Of a stretch of DNA of 64,000 nucleotides, positions 50,680 to 60,026 are shown in pieces (within the stretch, counting starts at the first letter, position 1; the number at the start of each line of letters is the position of its first letter). The stretch is from SB15 sp964639245 (lineage in GTDB: Bacteria > Chloroflexota > Anaerolineae > Aggregatilineales > J027). Below the pieces are notes generated by a model that saw only the letters and a program-made list of their open reading frames with translations, did not search any database and had not been told where the DNA came from. A program made the translations under genes and the position numbers. The stretch is from assembly GCA_964639245.1 (NCBI GenBank), contig CAZXCU010000001.1, positions 124,001 to 188,000 of the forward strand, in the 5' to 3' direction.

Positions 50680-51878
50680 ACAAACTCTGGCTTGTGACCC
50701 GTCGTGAATATACCTATAACCTGATGCGGAAATCGTTCTTGTTTGCCGCGTTTGTGATGCCTGTGTTCATTATGGGCGGGATGTATCTGGTGATTTTGTT
50801 TGCCAGCCGCAGCGCCAGCGACGACACATTGAAGGATTATGAGCGCGTGGGCTATGTTGACCCGCTTGGATTTTTAGTAGAAGTGACTGAGTATCGCCGT
50901 TTTATTCCCTTTGAAAGTGAGGCCTCTGCCCGCCGTGCCTTTGATACTGACGCGGTTGATGCCTACTTTGTGCTGGATGAGAATTATTTCCAAACGGGCA
51001 AAATCACCTACTATGCCAACAAAGGGCTGCCTTTTCCCCTTCAAAACGAAATCAATGATTTTTTGGTCACAGGGGTGGCTTCCCTTGCGCCGCCGGATGT
51101 GCCGCTTGAGCGTTTACGCGATCCGGTCAACAGCAAAGTTTATGTGTTGGGCGAGGAAGAAGCCCTGGATGATGAAACGGTCATCGGGCGGATTGGCCTG
51201 CCGATTGTGTTTTCGATCATGTTCATTTTTACAGTGCTGACCACCTCCCAATTTTTAATGAGCGGGGTGGTCGAAGAAAAAGAAAACCGTATCATGGAAA
51301 TGCTCATTACCAGCATCCGCCCCCACGAACTGCTCATGGGGAAGGTGTTGGGCTTGGGCGCATTGGCACTGACACAGGTTTTTTTCTGGCTGGCCGCCAG
51401 CCTCACGCTTGCAGCTGTGACCGGACGGCTCGATTTTATAAGCCAGCTGGACTTTACCCTGTCTGAATTGGCGCTGGTGATTGTGTATTTCATGCTGAGT
51501 TTTTTGTTATTTGCGGGCATCATGGTCGGGATTGGGGCATCCGTCACCGCCGAACAGGAATCGCGCCAGATTGCCTCGATTTTTGTGCTGCTGGCAATTT
51601 CCCCGATGTGGGCGATTGCCGTGTTTTTAGAAAATCCACAGGGGACGATTGCAACCGCGTTTAGTTTGTTTCCCCTGACTTCGCCAATCACCAATCTTTT
51701 TCTGGTCGCGGCAGGGGAGGCACGCCCATGGCAAATTGCCTTAAGTTTGCTCATCTTGGGGGTGAGTATTGTGGCTGTGATGGGGATGGCGGTACGGGTT
51801 TTTCATCTGGGGATGCTGATGTACGGTCAGCGACTCAGTTTCAAGCAGATTCGCCGTGCTGTCTTGGGAGGCCAATAA
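50676..51878 (+). CDS. ABC-2 permease (NatB type), first subunit
   Basis: 400 residues. An N-terminal helix (about 18-42), a large extracytoplasmic domain (45-165) and five or six helices in the C-terminal half (about 175-385). The sequence VVEEKENRIMEMLITSIRPHELLMGKVLG is the coupling-helix motif typical of NatB/YhaP-like permeases (given here from about residue 205). Start overlaps the ATPase stop. Substrate is unknown; sodium, antibiotic or lipid export are all family options. Confidence 0.88.
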   Translation: MNKLWLVTRREYTYNLMRKSFLFAAFVMPVFIMGGMYLVILFASRSASDDTLKDYERVGYVDPLGFLVEVTEYRRFIPFESEASARRAFDTDAVDAYFVLDENYFQTGKITYYANKGLPFPLQNEINDFLVTGVASLAPPDVPLERLRDPVNSKVYVLGEEEALDDETVIGRIGLPIVFSIMFIFTVLTTSQFLMSGVVEEKENRIMEMLITSIRPHELLMGKVLGLGALALTQVFFWLAASLTLAAVTGRLDFISQLDFTLSELALVIVYFMLSFLLFAGIMVGIGASVTAEQESRQIASIFVLLAISPMWAIAVFLENPQGTIATAFSLFPLTSPITNLFLVAAGEARPWQIALSLLILGVSIVAVMGMAVRVFHLGMLMYGQRLSFKQIRRAVLGGQ

Positions 51879-51879
51879 C

Positions 51880-53127
51880 ATGAAACAGTGGCAACTTGTT
51901 TTGATGCAGGAACTGCGTAATCAATTCCGCCGCAAAGCCTATCTTTTTAGTGCATTTGGCGTGCCATTGCTGGTGTTGATGGGTTTTGGTGGGTATTTGT
52001 TCTATGATGAACTCAACCAGCGCAATCAAACAGACTCTGAGAATACCCTTGAGACGGAATTTGAAAATGAACAGCCCATTGGTTATATCGATTTAACAGG
52101 CGCATTCCCGTCTCCGTCATCTGACTCGCCGTTTCATCCATATATCGCGGCCTATCCCGATTTTGCGCGGGGTGAAGCTGCCCTCAAAAATAATGACATC
52201 AGCCGTTTGTATGTTATTGAGGAAAATTATTTTGAGCGTGGGCGGGTGACGATGTGGATTGCTGAATTTAGCCTTTCCACGATTGATAACGGGTTGTTAG
52301 AAGCCTTTTTGCTCACCTCGATGGCGGGCGATACTGACCCCTATGTCATTGCGCGGCTGCGTGTTCCCACGATGCAAATTACCGAAAATCGCATTTTGGA
52401 AGGCAGTGATTCTTCCCGGACAGGCGAATCCGGGCAAAATTTCTGGGTGGCGTATGTGTTCGCGCTGCTGTTAATGATTACCACCTTTAGCGCAAGTGGC
52501 TATCTCATGCAAACGGTGGTGGAAGAAAAAGAAAATCTGACCATCGAGATTATCCTGACTTCTGTTAAGCCGCTTGCCCTGCTGATTGGCAAAACGTTGG
52601 CGATGGGGCTGACCGGACTGCTGCAAACCCTGTTATGGGTGGCAACCATTTTCTTTGTAGCCAGTCAATTGTCGGTGCAATTTGTGGACTTTGATTCCCT
52701 TGAAGTACAGCCAATGACGGCTGCGTTTGCCGTGATTTATTTCCTTTTGGGTTTTGGTTTTCTGGGAGGATTTTTTGCTGCCATTGGTTCGCTGATTAAT
52801 TCCACACGGGAAGGGTCTGCTTATAGCAGTGTGATTACCCTACCTTCGGTGATTCCATTTTTTTTCATCAGCGCCATCACTGAAGACCCGCATAGTCCTC
52901 TGGCTGTTGCATTGAGTCTGATTCCCTTCACTGCCCCGATGAGCATGATGATGCGTTTGTCGCTGGTAGATGTTCCCATTGAGCAAATTGCCTTAAGTAT
53001 GGGGTTGCTGGTGGTGGGGATTATTTTTGCCATGTGGTTAGCCGCCCGCTTGTTCCGCGTGAATAGTTTGCTGCGCGGGAATCTGCCCAAACTGCGTGAG
53101 ATTCCTAAACTCATTTTTCAGGGGTAA
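51880..53127 (+). CDS. ABC-2 permease (NatB type), second subunit
   Basis: 415 residues from ATG 51880, one base after the preceding stop, with GGGAGG upstream. Same layout as the first permease: N-terminal helix, extracytoplasmic domain, then helices with the coupling motif VVEEKENLTIEIILTSVKPL. The two permeases are paralogues and probably form a heterodimer with two copies of the ATPase. Confidence 0.88.
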   Translation: MKQWQLVLMQELRNQFRRKAYLFSAFGVPLLVLMGFGGYLFYDELNQRNQTDSENTLETEFENEQPIGYIDLTGAFPSPSSDSPFHPYIAAYPDFARGEAALKNNDISRLYVIEENYFERGRVTMWIAEFSLSTIDNGLLEAFLLTSMAGDTDPYVIARLRVPTMQITENRILEGSDSSRTGESGQNFWVAYVFALLLMITTFSASGYLMQTVVEEKENLTIEIILTSVKPLALLIGKTLAMGLTGLLQTLLWVATIFFVASQLSVQFVDFDSLEVQPMTAAFAVIYFLLGFGFLGGFFAAIGSLINSTREGSAYSSVITLPSVIPFFFISAITEDPHSPLAVALSLIPFTAPMSMMMRLSLVDVPIEQIALSMGLLVVGIIFAMWLAARLFRVNSLLRGNLPKLREIPKLIFQG

Positions 53128-53145
53128 TATTTGGCGCGTAACCAT

Positions 53146-53180
53146 GAAAAATAAAAACGGTGGTCGGTAAAACCACCGTT
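53146..53180 (-). terminator. Intrinsic terminator of the S1 gene
   Basis: AACGGTGGT (53156-53164) pairs with ACCACCGTT (53172-53180), loop of 7. On the minus strand it is followed by a long T-rich tract (53146-53157), so it ends rpsA. Confidence 0.9.
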
Positions 53181-53194
53181 GAGAAATTTCTGAA

Positions 53195-54418
53195 TTAGGC
53201 TTCGCTGTCCGGTTCAGTCGCCACAGGTTCTACCGGTTCGGGTTCGGCAGGGGCAACCTCTTCGGGAGCAGGGCTTTCCTCTCCCTCGGCTTTAGGGACA
53301 GGGGGAATGTCTGTTCCCCAACGTTGGGTGAAGCCCACCCGACGTTTTTCCGGTTCAAGACGGCTAATCCGCAATTGGAGACGGTCGCCTTTTTTCACAT
53401 AGCTGTGTGGTTCCTTGAGCGAGCCATCGCCCATTTCGCTAAGATGTAGCAACCCTTCCAAACCGTCATCCAGTGCGATAAACGCACCAAAATCAACGAC
53501 GTTCGTCACCGCACCTTCAACCTGCTGGCCTTCATAGTATTTGCCCATGACATTTTCCCACGGGTCATTCATCAGGCGTTTACGGCTCAAGGCGATCCGG
53601 TTGGTTTTGCGGTCAAGGCTCAGGACATGCACCTTGATTTCATCCCCAACATTCAGGACATCGCGGGGGTGGTCAACCCGATGCCATGCCAATTCGCTGA
53701 CGTGGATGAGGCCATCTGCCCCTCCAATGTTGACAAACGCGCCAAAATCACGCAAACCAGTGACGGTGCCTTCGACAACATCGCCTTCTTGCAATTCGGC
53801 GAGAAGTTTGGCTTTTTGCTGCGCCCGCCATTCACGTTGCGCTTCACGTTCCGAGAAAATCAGACGGCGGCGGGATTGGTCAACTTCAATCACCTTCACA
53901 CCGAGTTTGTTGCGAGAAATCCCTTCCATCGCTTCACGACGGTCTTCGCCCTGCAAGCCGCTGCTCACAGAGATCATATGGGAGGACGGGATAAAGCCAT
54001 CCAACCGATTCCAGCGTACAAGGATACCGCCCTTGTTATAGCCTTCGACACTGACTTCAACCACATCATCGGTATCCAGCAGCGCTTTGGCTTTGTCCCA
54101 ATCTTGCTGCTGCAACCCCATGTTGAGGCTAACAATCAAATTGCCGTCCATGTCCTGCGGATTAATAACATACACATAGGCTTTGTCGCCTTCATGCAGA
54201 TTATCCCGGACTTCGCTATCAAGGCGCTCAATATCTTGGTACGGCACAATCCCATCCCGTTTTGCGCCCATATCCACAATGATTTCACGATCTGTAATTT
54301 GTAGGATGGTGGCCTGCCGAATATCACCGCGCTGTGGTTGGTCTGAACTTAGATTCCAACTTGCCTCTAGTAACTCTTGGAAGCTCTCTCCCCCATACAT
54401 CTTTGCATCATCTGCCAT
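53195..54418 (-). CDS. rpsA: Ribosomal protein S1 homologue, four S1 domains
   Basis: 407 residues from ATG 54418; the frame is open to 54448 and the Shine-Dalgarno signal is weak, so the start is uncertain. Four OB-fold S1 domains are seen, near 30-100, 115-190, 207-277 and 294-365 (for example GDVVEGTVTGLRDFGAFVNI and GQQVEGAVTNVVDFGAFIAL). The last 40 residues are acidic and Pro-rich. S1 helps mRNA binding by the 30S subunit. Chloroflexota versions are shorter than the six-domain E. coli form. Own terminator downstream. Confidence 0.88.
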   Translation of the reverse strand: MADDAKMYGGESFQELLEASWNLSSDQPQRGDIRQATILQITDREIIVDMGAKRDGIVPYQDIERLDSEVRDNLHEGDKAYVYVINPQDMDGNLIVSLNMGLQQQDWDKAKALLDTDDVVEVSVEGYNKGGILVRWNRLDGFIPSSHMISVSSGLQGEDRREAMEGISRNKLGVKVIEVDQSRRRLIFSEREAQREWRAQQKAKLLAELQEGDVVEGTVTGLRDFGAFVNIGGADGLIHVSELAWHRVDHPRDVLNVGDEIKVHVLSLDRKTNRIALSRKRLMNDPWENVMGKYYEGQQVEGAVTNVVDFGAFIALDDGLEGLLHLSEMGDGSLKEPHSYVKKGDRLQLRISRLEPEKRRVGFTQRWGTDIPPVPKAEGEESPAPEEVAPAEPEPVEPVATEPDSEA

Positions 54419-54490
54419 AAACTGCCAGTAACCTTTTATTTGGAACAACTCAAACTTGCCGGACGATATGGCTATTACCAGCGATAATAA

Positions 54491-54519
54491 CCACTAGCAG
54501 TATATCCTACTGCTAGTGG
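54491..54519 (-). terminator. Hairpin after the metalloprotease gene
   Basis: A perfect 12-base stem, CCACTAGCAGTA (54491-54502) with TACTGCTAGTGG (54508-54519), loop of 5. On the minus strand TTATTATC follows, a weak T-tract. Likely terminator for the dnaE-protease operon. Confidence 0.6.
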
Positions 54520-54546
54520 TCGTATCAAGAGAGAGATAGCTGCGGG

Positions 54547-55851
54547 TTACTGAATGCGGATTTGGTCGCGGCGAATTTCAATGGTGACCGCATCAAAGGC
54601 CGAAATCCCATAATATTCTAACGAACCGCCAAAACAGCCTTCCACATAAATATCATAGGTGGTCGGCTCAACCAACCATGTATAGCTGGCTTGGTCTACA
54701 AGAGAGGCAAGGTTTTCAACGAAAAGACGCTCCTCGCCCCAGTCCTCGCTGTCCGATGGACTAAACCATATCCCGCATAGCGCCGCTCCGCTGTTGTTCA
54801 CCACAGTCAAATCGGCTTGGCTGGGTTCTGGCGTGGGGATACTTGCCGCAGCCTCTACGCCACGAATAGCAGTCAGCCGATATGTGCCTGTGCTAAAGCC
54901 TTCCTCAAAATCGTAGCGGGTCGCAATAATCACATAATCGCCAGTGGTCGGGAAGGTATAGGTAATTTGCGAATCTGTTCCGCCGAGACTGTCATCATCT
55001 TCGGCTAAAACGGTTTCACCATCGGGGGTCAAAACGGCTAAATACGCATCCAAATCTCCGCTAATGGTTTCCATGACCAGCGTGACTGTTTCCCCTGCTA
55101 CCACATCAATTGTCCATGTTTCGTAGTAGGTATTGTTATCAAGGTTGCCTTCCACCACCTCATCTGACCCATCGGGGACTTCTTCAGGGGCGGCTTCGGC
55201 AACAGGTTCATTTGTTCCGCCTGTGTCTGGCCCATACAGGCGTTGGATTCCGGCAATATCATCTTGGCCTAAATCTGCCGAAAACCCACTGTAGGCATAC
55301 ATGATGGCATTGGTTTCATCGCTGTGGTCTAAGCCGAGCGCATGACCAATCTCATGGACAGCGGTGGTATATAAATCGGTTCCCCCACCGTCGTACAGTG
55401 ACCAGCGTTCTACATCATCAAAAAAGACATCCCCGCCATAACTGGGGAAATAGGCAAAGGCCAGCACCCCACCGGGAATCCCGAATTCCTGTTCGCGGTC
55501 ACTCCATTGAAGTTCGATGTCAGCCTGTCCGGCACTGCTGACTTCGGCAAATTCCAAACCAGAGGCTTCATCCCATGCACGAAAAGCATCGCGGATAACC
55601 TCGTGGGCGGTTGCACAGTCCACCGTCGAAGGACAGTTATGAATATAAAATGTCAGGTCGGTTTTGTCCCATGAATCCGCCAGAGAAAAACGGACAGCCC
55701 CCATCTCCTGTGGCAGAGGGTAGACATCCATCGGAACCGGTTTGTCGGTTTCTGGCGATTCCCCGCCCTCTTGAGCAGAAACACGCATCAAAAACACGGC
55801 AAACAACACATTGAGCGCAAACAAAACAAGCAATATCCGCCGAAATGTCAT
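54547..55851 (-). CDS. Exported matrixin-like (M10) metalloprotease with PPC domain
   Basis: 434 residues. Signal peptide (RRILLVLFALNVLFAVFLMR, cleavage after VSAQ). The protease domain (about 50-215) has the zinc motif HEIGHALGLDHS and a Met-turn IMYA, as in matrixins. A bacterial pre-peptidase C-terminal (PPC) domain (about 235-335: GETVTLVMETISGDLDAYLA, then DYVIIATRYDFEEG) and a further beta domain follow. Substrates are extracellular proteins. It starts 3 bases after dnaE, so it is probably co-transcribed with it, an odd pairing. Confidence 0.85.
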   Translation of the reverse strand: MTFRRILLVLFALNVLFAVFLMRVSAQEGGESPETDKPVPMDVYPLPQEMGAVRFSLADSWDKTDLTFYIHNCPSTVDCATAHEVIRDAFRAWDEASGLEFAEVSSAGQADIELQWSDREQEFGIPGGVLAFAYFPSYGGDVFFDDVERWSLYDGGGTDLYTTAVHEIGHALGLDHSDETNAIMYAYSGFSADLGQDDIAGIQRLYGPDTGGTNEPVAEAAPEEVPDGSDEVVEGNLDNNTYYETWTIDVVAGETVTLVMETISGDLDAYLAVLTPDGETVLAEDDDSLGGTDSQITYTFPTTGDYVIIATRYDFEEGFSTGTYRLTAIRGVEAAASIPTPEPSQADLTVVNNSGAALCGIWFSPSDSEDWGEERLFVENLASLVDQASYTWLVEPTTYDIYVEGCFGGSLEYYGISAFDAVTIEIRRDQIRIQ

Positions 55852-55854
55852 CCT

Positions 55855-58800
55855 CTATTCCTCATATTCAACATATGCTTCAAGAACTTCTTCTTGCATC
55901 CTCGTCTGGTCAATTAAATTATCATCAATGTGAATAGTGATGGCTGGGAAATCCAAGCGAGTACGTTTGCCATCCGTATTTTCTACTATAATACAAAACG
56001 CATCGTAGCCAGATGAATAGCTGTAGAAAAGGCCATGCAATTTTCGTAAACGGCGACGATCACGGTCAGCATCTCCGGTGCGTTGCATCACAGCGACCAA
56101 AGTGCGTTTCTTGGGCGGTTCTTTTTTCTTGGGGCCTGCTGCCGGTGCTGGCGGTGGAGTCAACCGATTGGTTTGCGGGTCGAAGCGCAAAATATTGCTC
56201 GGCTTTTTGGGTGCGTCATACCAATCATCCTGCTGCGGGGCATCCTCATCAGAATAGGCTATCGGATAATCCGGCGGTTCATCGGACGGCATATAATCAT
56301 CATCCGACGTGGGAAGATAGGGCGGCGGTTCATTCAAGCTGGCAGCGCGAAGTTGCGGTTCAAGACGTGGCATGATCATCATATTTGCGCCCGCTGTTGC
56401 CCCCATCACCATTGGTTCAGGGGTGGGCATGGCAGGTTCATAATGACGGATGGGTTCGCCCGTTTCTTCATCATAAGGACTGTCTTCCTCCTCTGCCATA
56501 TAACGTGGTAGACGCTGCGGCAGTGGCGCTTGCATTTCTTCAGATTGGGAAATGTCAAATTTTTGGCTGACTTTTTCGGCAATCACCTGCATATCATTCC
56601 CGCGTTTATCGGCTTTGCCATAGACCATCAAAAATTTATCCACCGCAAGATCAACCTCGCCCATTTCATGGGTAATCCGCCATGTGCGGGGGAACATAAC
56701 CACCGACACACTGCCTTGAATATCTTCCAGCGTTAGCACGGCCATTTTTTCACCTTTGCCTTTGGTGGTGATTTCCCGCAGTTCGGTAATTAATCCGGCA
56801 ACGGTGACGGGTTTACCGACGACATGCTCATCGTTAGCAAGTTCGGCGGTGGTATGGGTAATTTGACGGTGAATCAAATCCCAGTATTTCCGCAGGGGGT
56901 GGTCAGAGACATAGATACCGATGAGTTCACGTTCCCAACGAAGTTTTTCGCGGTCATCCCACTCGGTGGGTGGGGTTTTGGTCAGGGTGCTGTAGACTGT
57001 CCCCGCCGACCCACCGCTTGATTTTGCGCCCATTAAATCAAACATGCTAACCTGTCCGGTTTCGGCATTTTTATGATAATCGGCGCTGTAGGCCATCAAC
57101 CCATCCAGATTTGCCAGCAGGAAGGCTCTATCGGCAAAACTATCCAACGCCCCCACTTTAATGCACGACTCCAATGCCCGTTTACCAAAATGACGCATAT
57201 CGCAGCGCTTGAGAAAATCATCCAGATCGGCAAAAGGTTGGTCGCCCCGACACTGCATCAGATATTCCACCACGCCCAAGCCCACATTTTTAATTGCGCC
57301 CAAGCCAAAGCGGATGGCGCGATTGCCCAACGAGGGTTTGTCGGTGTTTTCAATCGAAAAATCGGACTGAGAATAATTAATGTCGGGTTGCAAAATCTGA
57401 ATCCCAACCCGCCGTGTATCTTCAATGCACAGACTGAGTTTGGCGGAGTCATCAAAATACACCGTCATGAGGGCGGTCATGAATTCATGTGGATAGTGAC
57501 ATTTCAGATAGGCGGTCTGACAGCTAATCACCGCATAATCTGCCGCGTGGGATTTGTTAAAGCCGTAACGGGCGAACTCGGCGATGTCATCAAAAATTTT
57601 AATTGCTTGTTCTTCGGTGACACCAAATTCTGGCCCCCGTTCGATAAAGATCTGCCGATGTTGCAGCAAATCTTTTTCCTTCTTTTTGGATACTGCCCGC
57701 CGCATCGTGTCCGCTTCGCCCATCGAGTAGCCAAAGAGTTCAGCGCCAATTTGCATAAGTTGCTCTTGATAGACCATAATCCCATAAGTGTTCCCGATGA
57801 TGGTCTCTAATTTGGGGTGGTGGTAGACCACAGGTTTTTCGCCGTGCATCCGCGCATTATATTCGGGAATGTAATCCATCGGGCCGGGACGGTAGAGCGA
57901 GATTCCGGCGATGACATGCTCAAAGGTGGCGGGTCGCATCCCGGTGAGCATCTGGCGCATCCCGCTACTTTCCAATTGGAACACGCCCACGGTTTCCCCG
58001 CGTCCCATCATCTCAAACATTTGCTCGATTCGGCGGGTGACTTCGGGATCATTCGGGTCAGGGCGGTAGGGGATATTTTCCATCGTGTAGGCTTTGCCGT
58101 GATACCGTTTGATTAAATCACACGCCTTGCGGAGAATCGTTAGCGTAGACAAGCCTAAAAAGTCCACTTTGAGCAGCCCGATAGATTCTGCTGTTTCCAT
58201 TGGGAACTGAGTCACCATTTTGACCGGGTTATCTTCGGCTGTGCCTTTGGTAGGACGGTGCAGGGGAAGATATTCCACCAAGGGTTTGTCCGAGATAATC
58301 ACCCCTGCCGCATGGGTGCTGGCGTGACGCGGCATCCCTTCGATTTTTTTGGCAATATCAATGATTTCACGGGCTTTGGCATCGTTTTTGTAAATTTCCT
58401 TCAAATCCGGGATGGCTTTTTCGGGGTCATCCCCAAGCAAATCCGGGATTTTAGGCAACTGTGCCACGGTTGGAATGGTGCGGGTAATTTTGTCTACATC
58501 CGAGAGATCACGCTCCAGCGCCCGCCCCACGTCCTTAATAGCGGCTTTCGCGCCCAATGTTCCAAAGGTGATAATCGCAGCGACTTTATCTTCGCCATAT
58601 TTGCGCGTGCAGTATTCAATCATTTCGGCGCGGCGGTCTTCGGGATAGTCAAGGTCAATATCGGGCATGGTAACACGTCCCGGATTGAGAAAACGCTCAA
58701 AAATCAGCGCGTTTTCCAATGGGTCAAGATTGGTAATGCCCAGTGAATAGGCCACCAGACTTCCCGCCCCTGAACCCCGCACATTCCACCAGATGTCTGC

Positions 58801-59868
58801 CCGCCGCGCAAATTCGCACAAATCCCACACAATTAAAAAGTAGGTCGCAAACCCCATTTTTTGGATAATGCCGAGTTCATGGTTAATGCGCTGAAGCACA
58901 TCATCATCGTAGGCATGTTCACCAAAACGCCACTGCAAGCCTTTTTCGCACAGATAGCGCAGGTATTCATCGGCATCGTTAAATTGGGGCGGGACAGGAA
59001 AAACCGGCAGATGATATTTTTTCTCATCCAGATCTAACTGGCACATTTCCGCAATCAACATCGTGTTGCAGAGTGCGTCCGGGACATGCCCGAACAACGC
59101 CCACATTTCCTGCTGCGTTCGCAGAAAATATGAGTTATCCGTCATTCGCATCCGATTAACTTCCGTTTTCAGGTTGCCCGTCTGGATGCACAGCAGCGTA
59201 TCATGGGTATCAAAATCATCTTTTGACACATAATGTACATCATTGGTGGCGACCAATGGCACATTTGCATATTTTGAATTTTCAATCAGCCATTTGTTCA
59301 GCGTATCCAACTGCGGAATATCATGTGCCTGTAATTCGAGGAAAAAATTGTCCTTGCCAAAGACATCCTGATACCAGCCAAGCAGGTCTCTGGCCTGGTC
59401 TTCGCGTCCAATTTCAATCATGCGCGGAATTTCAGCCGCCAAACAACCGCTTGTCGCAATCACCCCCTCGGCACAGGCTGCCATCAATTCCTTGTCAATA
59501 CGCGGTTTGTAATAATAGCCGCGCAGTTGGGCTTCTGAACTGAGTTTCAGCAGATTTTTGTAACCGGTCATATCTTTTGCCAGCAGCAGCATATGATAGG
59601 GTTTGGAGTCCTTGTTCGGGTCGCGCCCTTCCATGCTGCCGGGGGCAAGATAGGCTTCGACCCCAAGAATGGGTTTGATGTCGTTCTCTTTGCACGCCCG
59701 ATAAAAATCAATCACGCCAAACATCGTGCCATGATCGGTAATTGCCAGCGCGGGCATTTCCAGTTCTTTTGCCCGTTTGACCGCATTTTTAATCCGCGCA
59801 AATCCATCTAACAGCGAATATTCGGTATGGAGATGCAGATGCACAAAATCTTTATTGTCCTGACACAT
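55855..59868 (-). CDS. dnaE: DNA polymerase III alpha subunit
   Basis: 1337 residues. PHP domain (about 5-220) with HLHLHTEYSLLDG and AITDHGTMFG. The polymerase core has PDIDLDY (402-408) with the catalytic Asp pair, preceded by VRGSGAGSLVAY; finger and HhH regions follow (YGFNKSHAADYAVISCQTAY). An OB-fold is near 1010-1090 (KPVTVAGLITELREITTKGK). Residues of about 1120-1250 are low-complexity and acidic/Pro-rich, then a short C-terminal domain (RTLVAVMQRTGDADRDRRRL onwards) resembling the DnaE tail. DnaE1-type replicative polymerase. The Shine-Dalgarno signal is weak. Confidence 0.96.
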   Translation of the reverse strand: MCQDNKDFVHLHLHTEYSLLDGFARIKNAVKRAKELEMPALAITDHGTMFGVIDFYRACKENDIKPILGVEAYLAPGSMEGRDPNKDSKPYHMLLLAKDMTGYKNLLKLSSEAQLRGYYYKPRIDKELMAACAEGVIATSGCLAAEIPRMIEIGREDQARDLLGWYQDVFGKDNFFLELQAHDIPQLDTLNKWLIENSKYANVPLVATNDVHYVSKDDFDTHDTLLCIQTGNLKTEVNRMRMTDNSYFLRTQQEMWALFGHVPDALCNTMLIAEMCQLDLDEKKYHLPVFPVPPQFNDADEYLRYLCEKGLQWRFGEHAYDDDVLQRINHELGIIQKMGFATYFLIVWDLCEFARRADIWWNVRGSGAGSLVAYSLGITNLDPLENALIFERFLNPGRVTMPDIDLDYPEDRRAEMIEYCTRKYGEDKVAAIITFGTLGAKAAIKDVGRALERDLSDVDKITRTIPTVAQLPKIPDLLGDDPEKAIPDLKEIYKNDAKAREIIDIAKKIEGMPRHASTHAAGVIISDKPLVEYLPLHRPTKGTAEDNPVKMVTQFPMETAESIGLLKVDFLGLSTLTILRKACDLIKRYHGKAYTMENIPYRPDPNDPEVTRRIEQMFEMMGRGETVGVFQLESSGMRQMLTGMRPATFEHVIAGISLYRPGPMDYIPEYNARMHGEKPVVYHHPKLETIIGNTYGIMVYQEQLMQIGAELFGYSMGEADTMRRAVSKKKEKDLLQHRQIFIERGPEFGVTEEQAIKIFDDIAEFARYGFNKSHAADYAVISCQTAYLKCHYPHEFMTALMTVYFDDSAKLSLCIEDTRRVGIQILQPDINYSQSDFSIENTDKPSLGNRAIRFGLGAIKNVGLGVVEYLMQCRGDQPFADLDDFLKRCDMRHFGKRALESCIKVGALDSFADRAFLLANLDGLMAYSADYHKNAETGQVSMFDLMGAKSSGGSAGTVYSTLTKTPPTEWDDREKLRWERELIGIYVSDHPLRKYWDLIHRQITHTTAELANDEHVVGKPVTVAGLITELREITTKGKGEKMAVLTLEDIQGSVSVVMFPRTWRITHEMGEVDLAVDKFLMVYGKADKRGNDMQVIAEKVSQKFDISQSEEMQAPLPQRLPRYMAEEEDSPYDEETGEPIRHYEPAMPTPEPMVMGATAGANMMIMPRLEPQLRAASLNEPPPYLPTSDDDYMPSDEPPDYPIAYSDEDAPQQDDWYDAPKKPSNILRFDPQTNRLTPPPAPAAGPKKKEPPKKRTLVAVMQRTGDADRDRRRLRKLHGLFYSYSSGYDAFCIIVENTDGKRTRLDFPAITIHIDDNLIDQTRMQEEVLEAYVEYEE

Positions 59869-59911
59869 GTGGTATTCTCGGAAAATGTTGTTTGACGAAG
59901 TGCTTTGTATT

Positions 59912-59927
59912 CTAGCATATTTGCTAG
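59912..59927 (-). promoter_or_regulatory. Palindrome over the dnaE -10 element
   Basis: CTAGCATATTTGCTAG, a perfect 6-base inverted repeat around TATT, overlaps a minus-strand extended -10 (TGCTAGAAT; hexamer 59909-59914). It lies about 45 bases before the dnaE ATG and might be an operator. No clear -35 is seen. Confidence 0.4.
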
Positions 59928-60026
59928 CACATCTGGTCGCATTATGCGTTGTGTGAAGGGCAACAAGCCTAAAATTTTAATCTTTTTCGAGAACATGCTA
60001 TGGTGATTGGGAGAAGGAGCAGGCAC

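Noticed and set aside
53541..54304. Two overlapping plus-strand frames (166 and 225 codons) opposite the S1 gene
   Set aside because: The minus strand encodes four clear S1 domains; the plus-strand products are Arg/Ser- or Phe/His-rich shadows.
57073..57810. Plus-strand frame of 245 codons opposite dnaE
   Set aside because: Antisense shadow of a well-conserved polymerase core.
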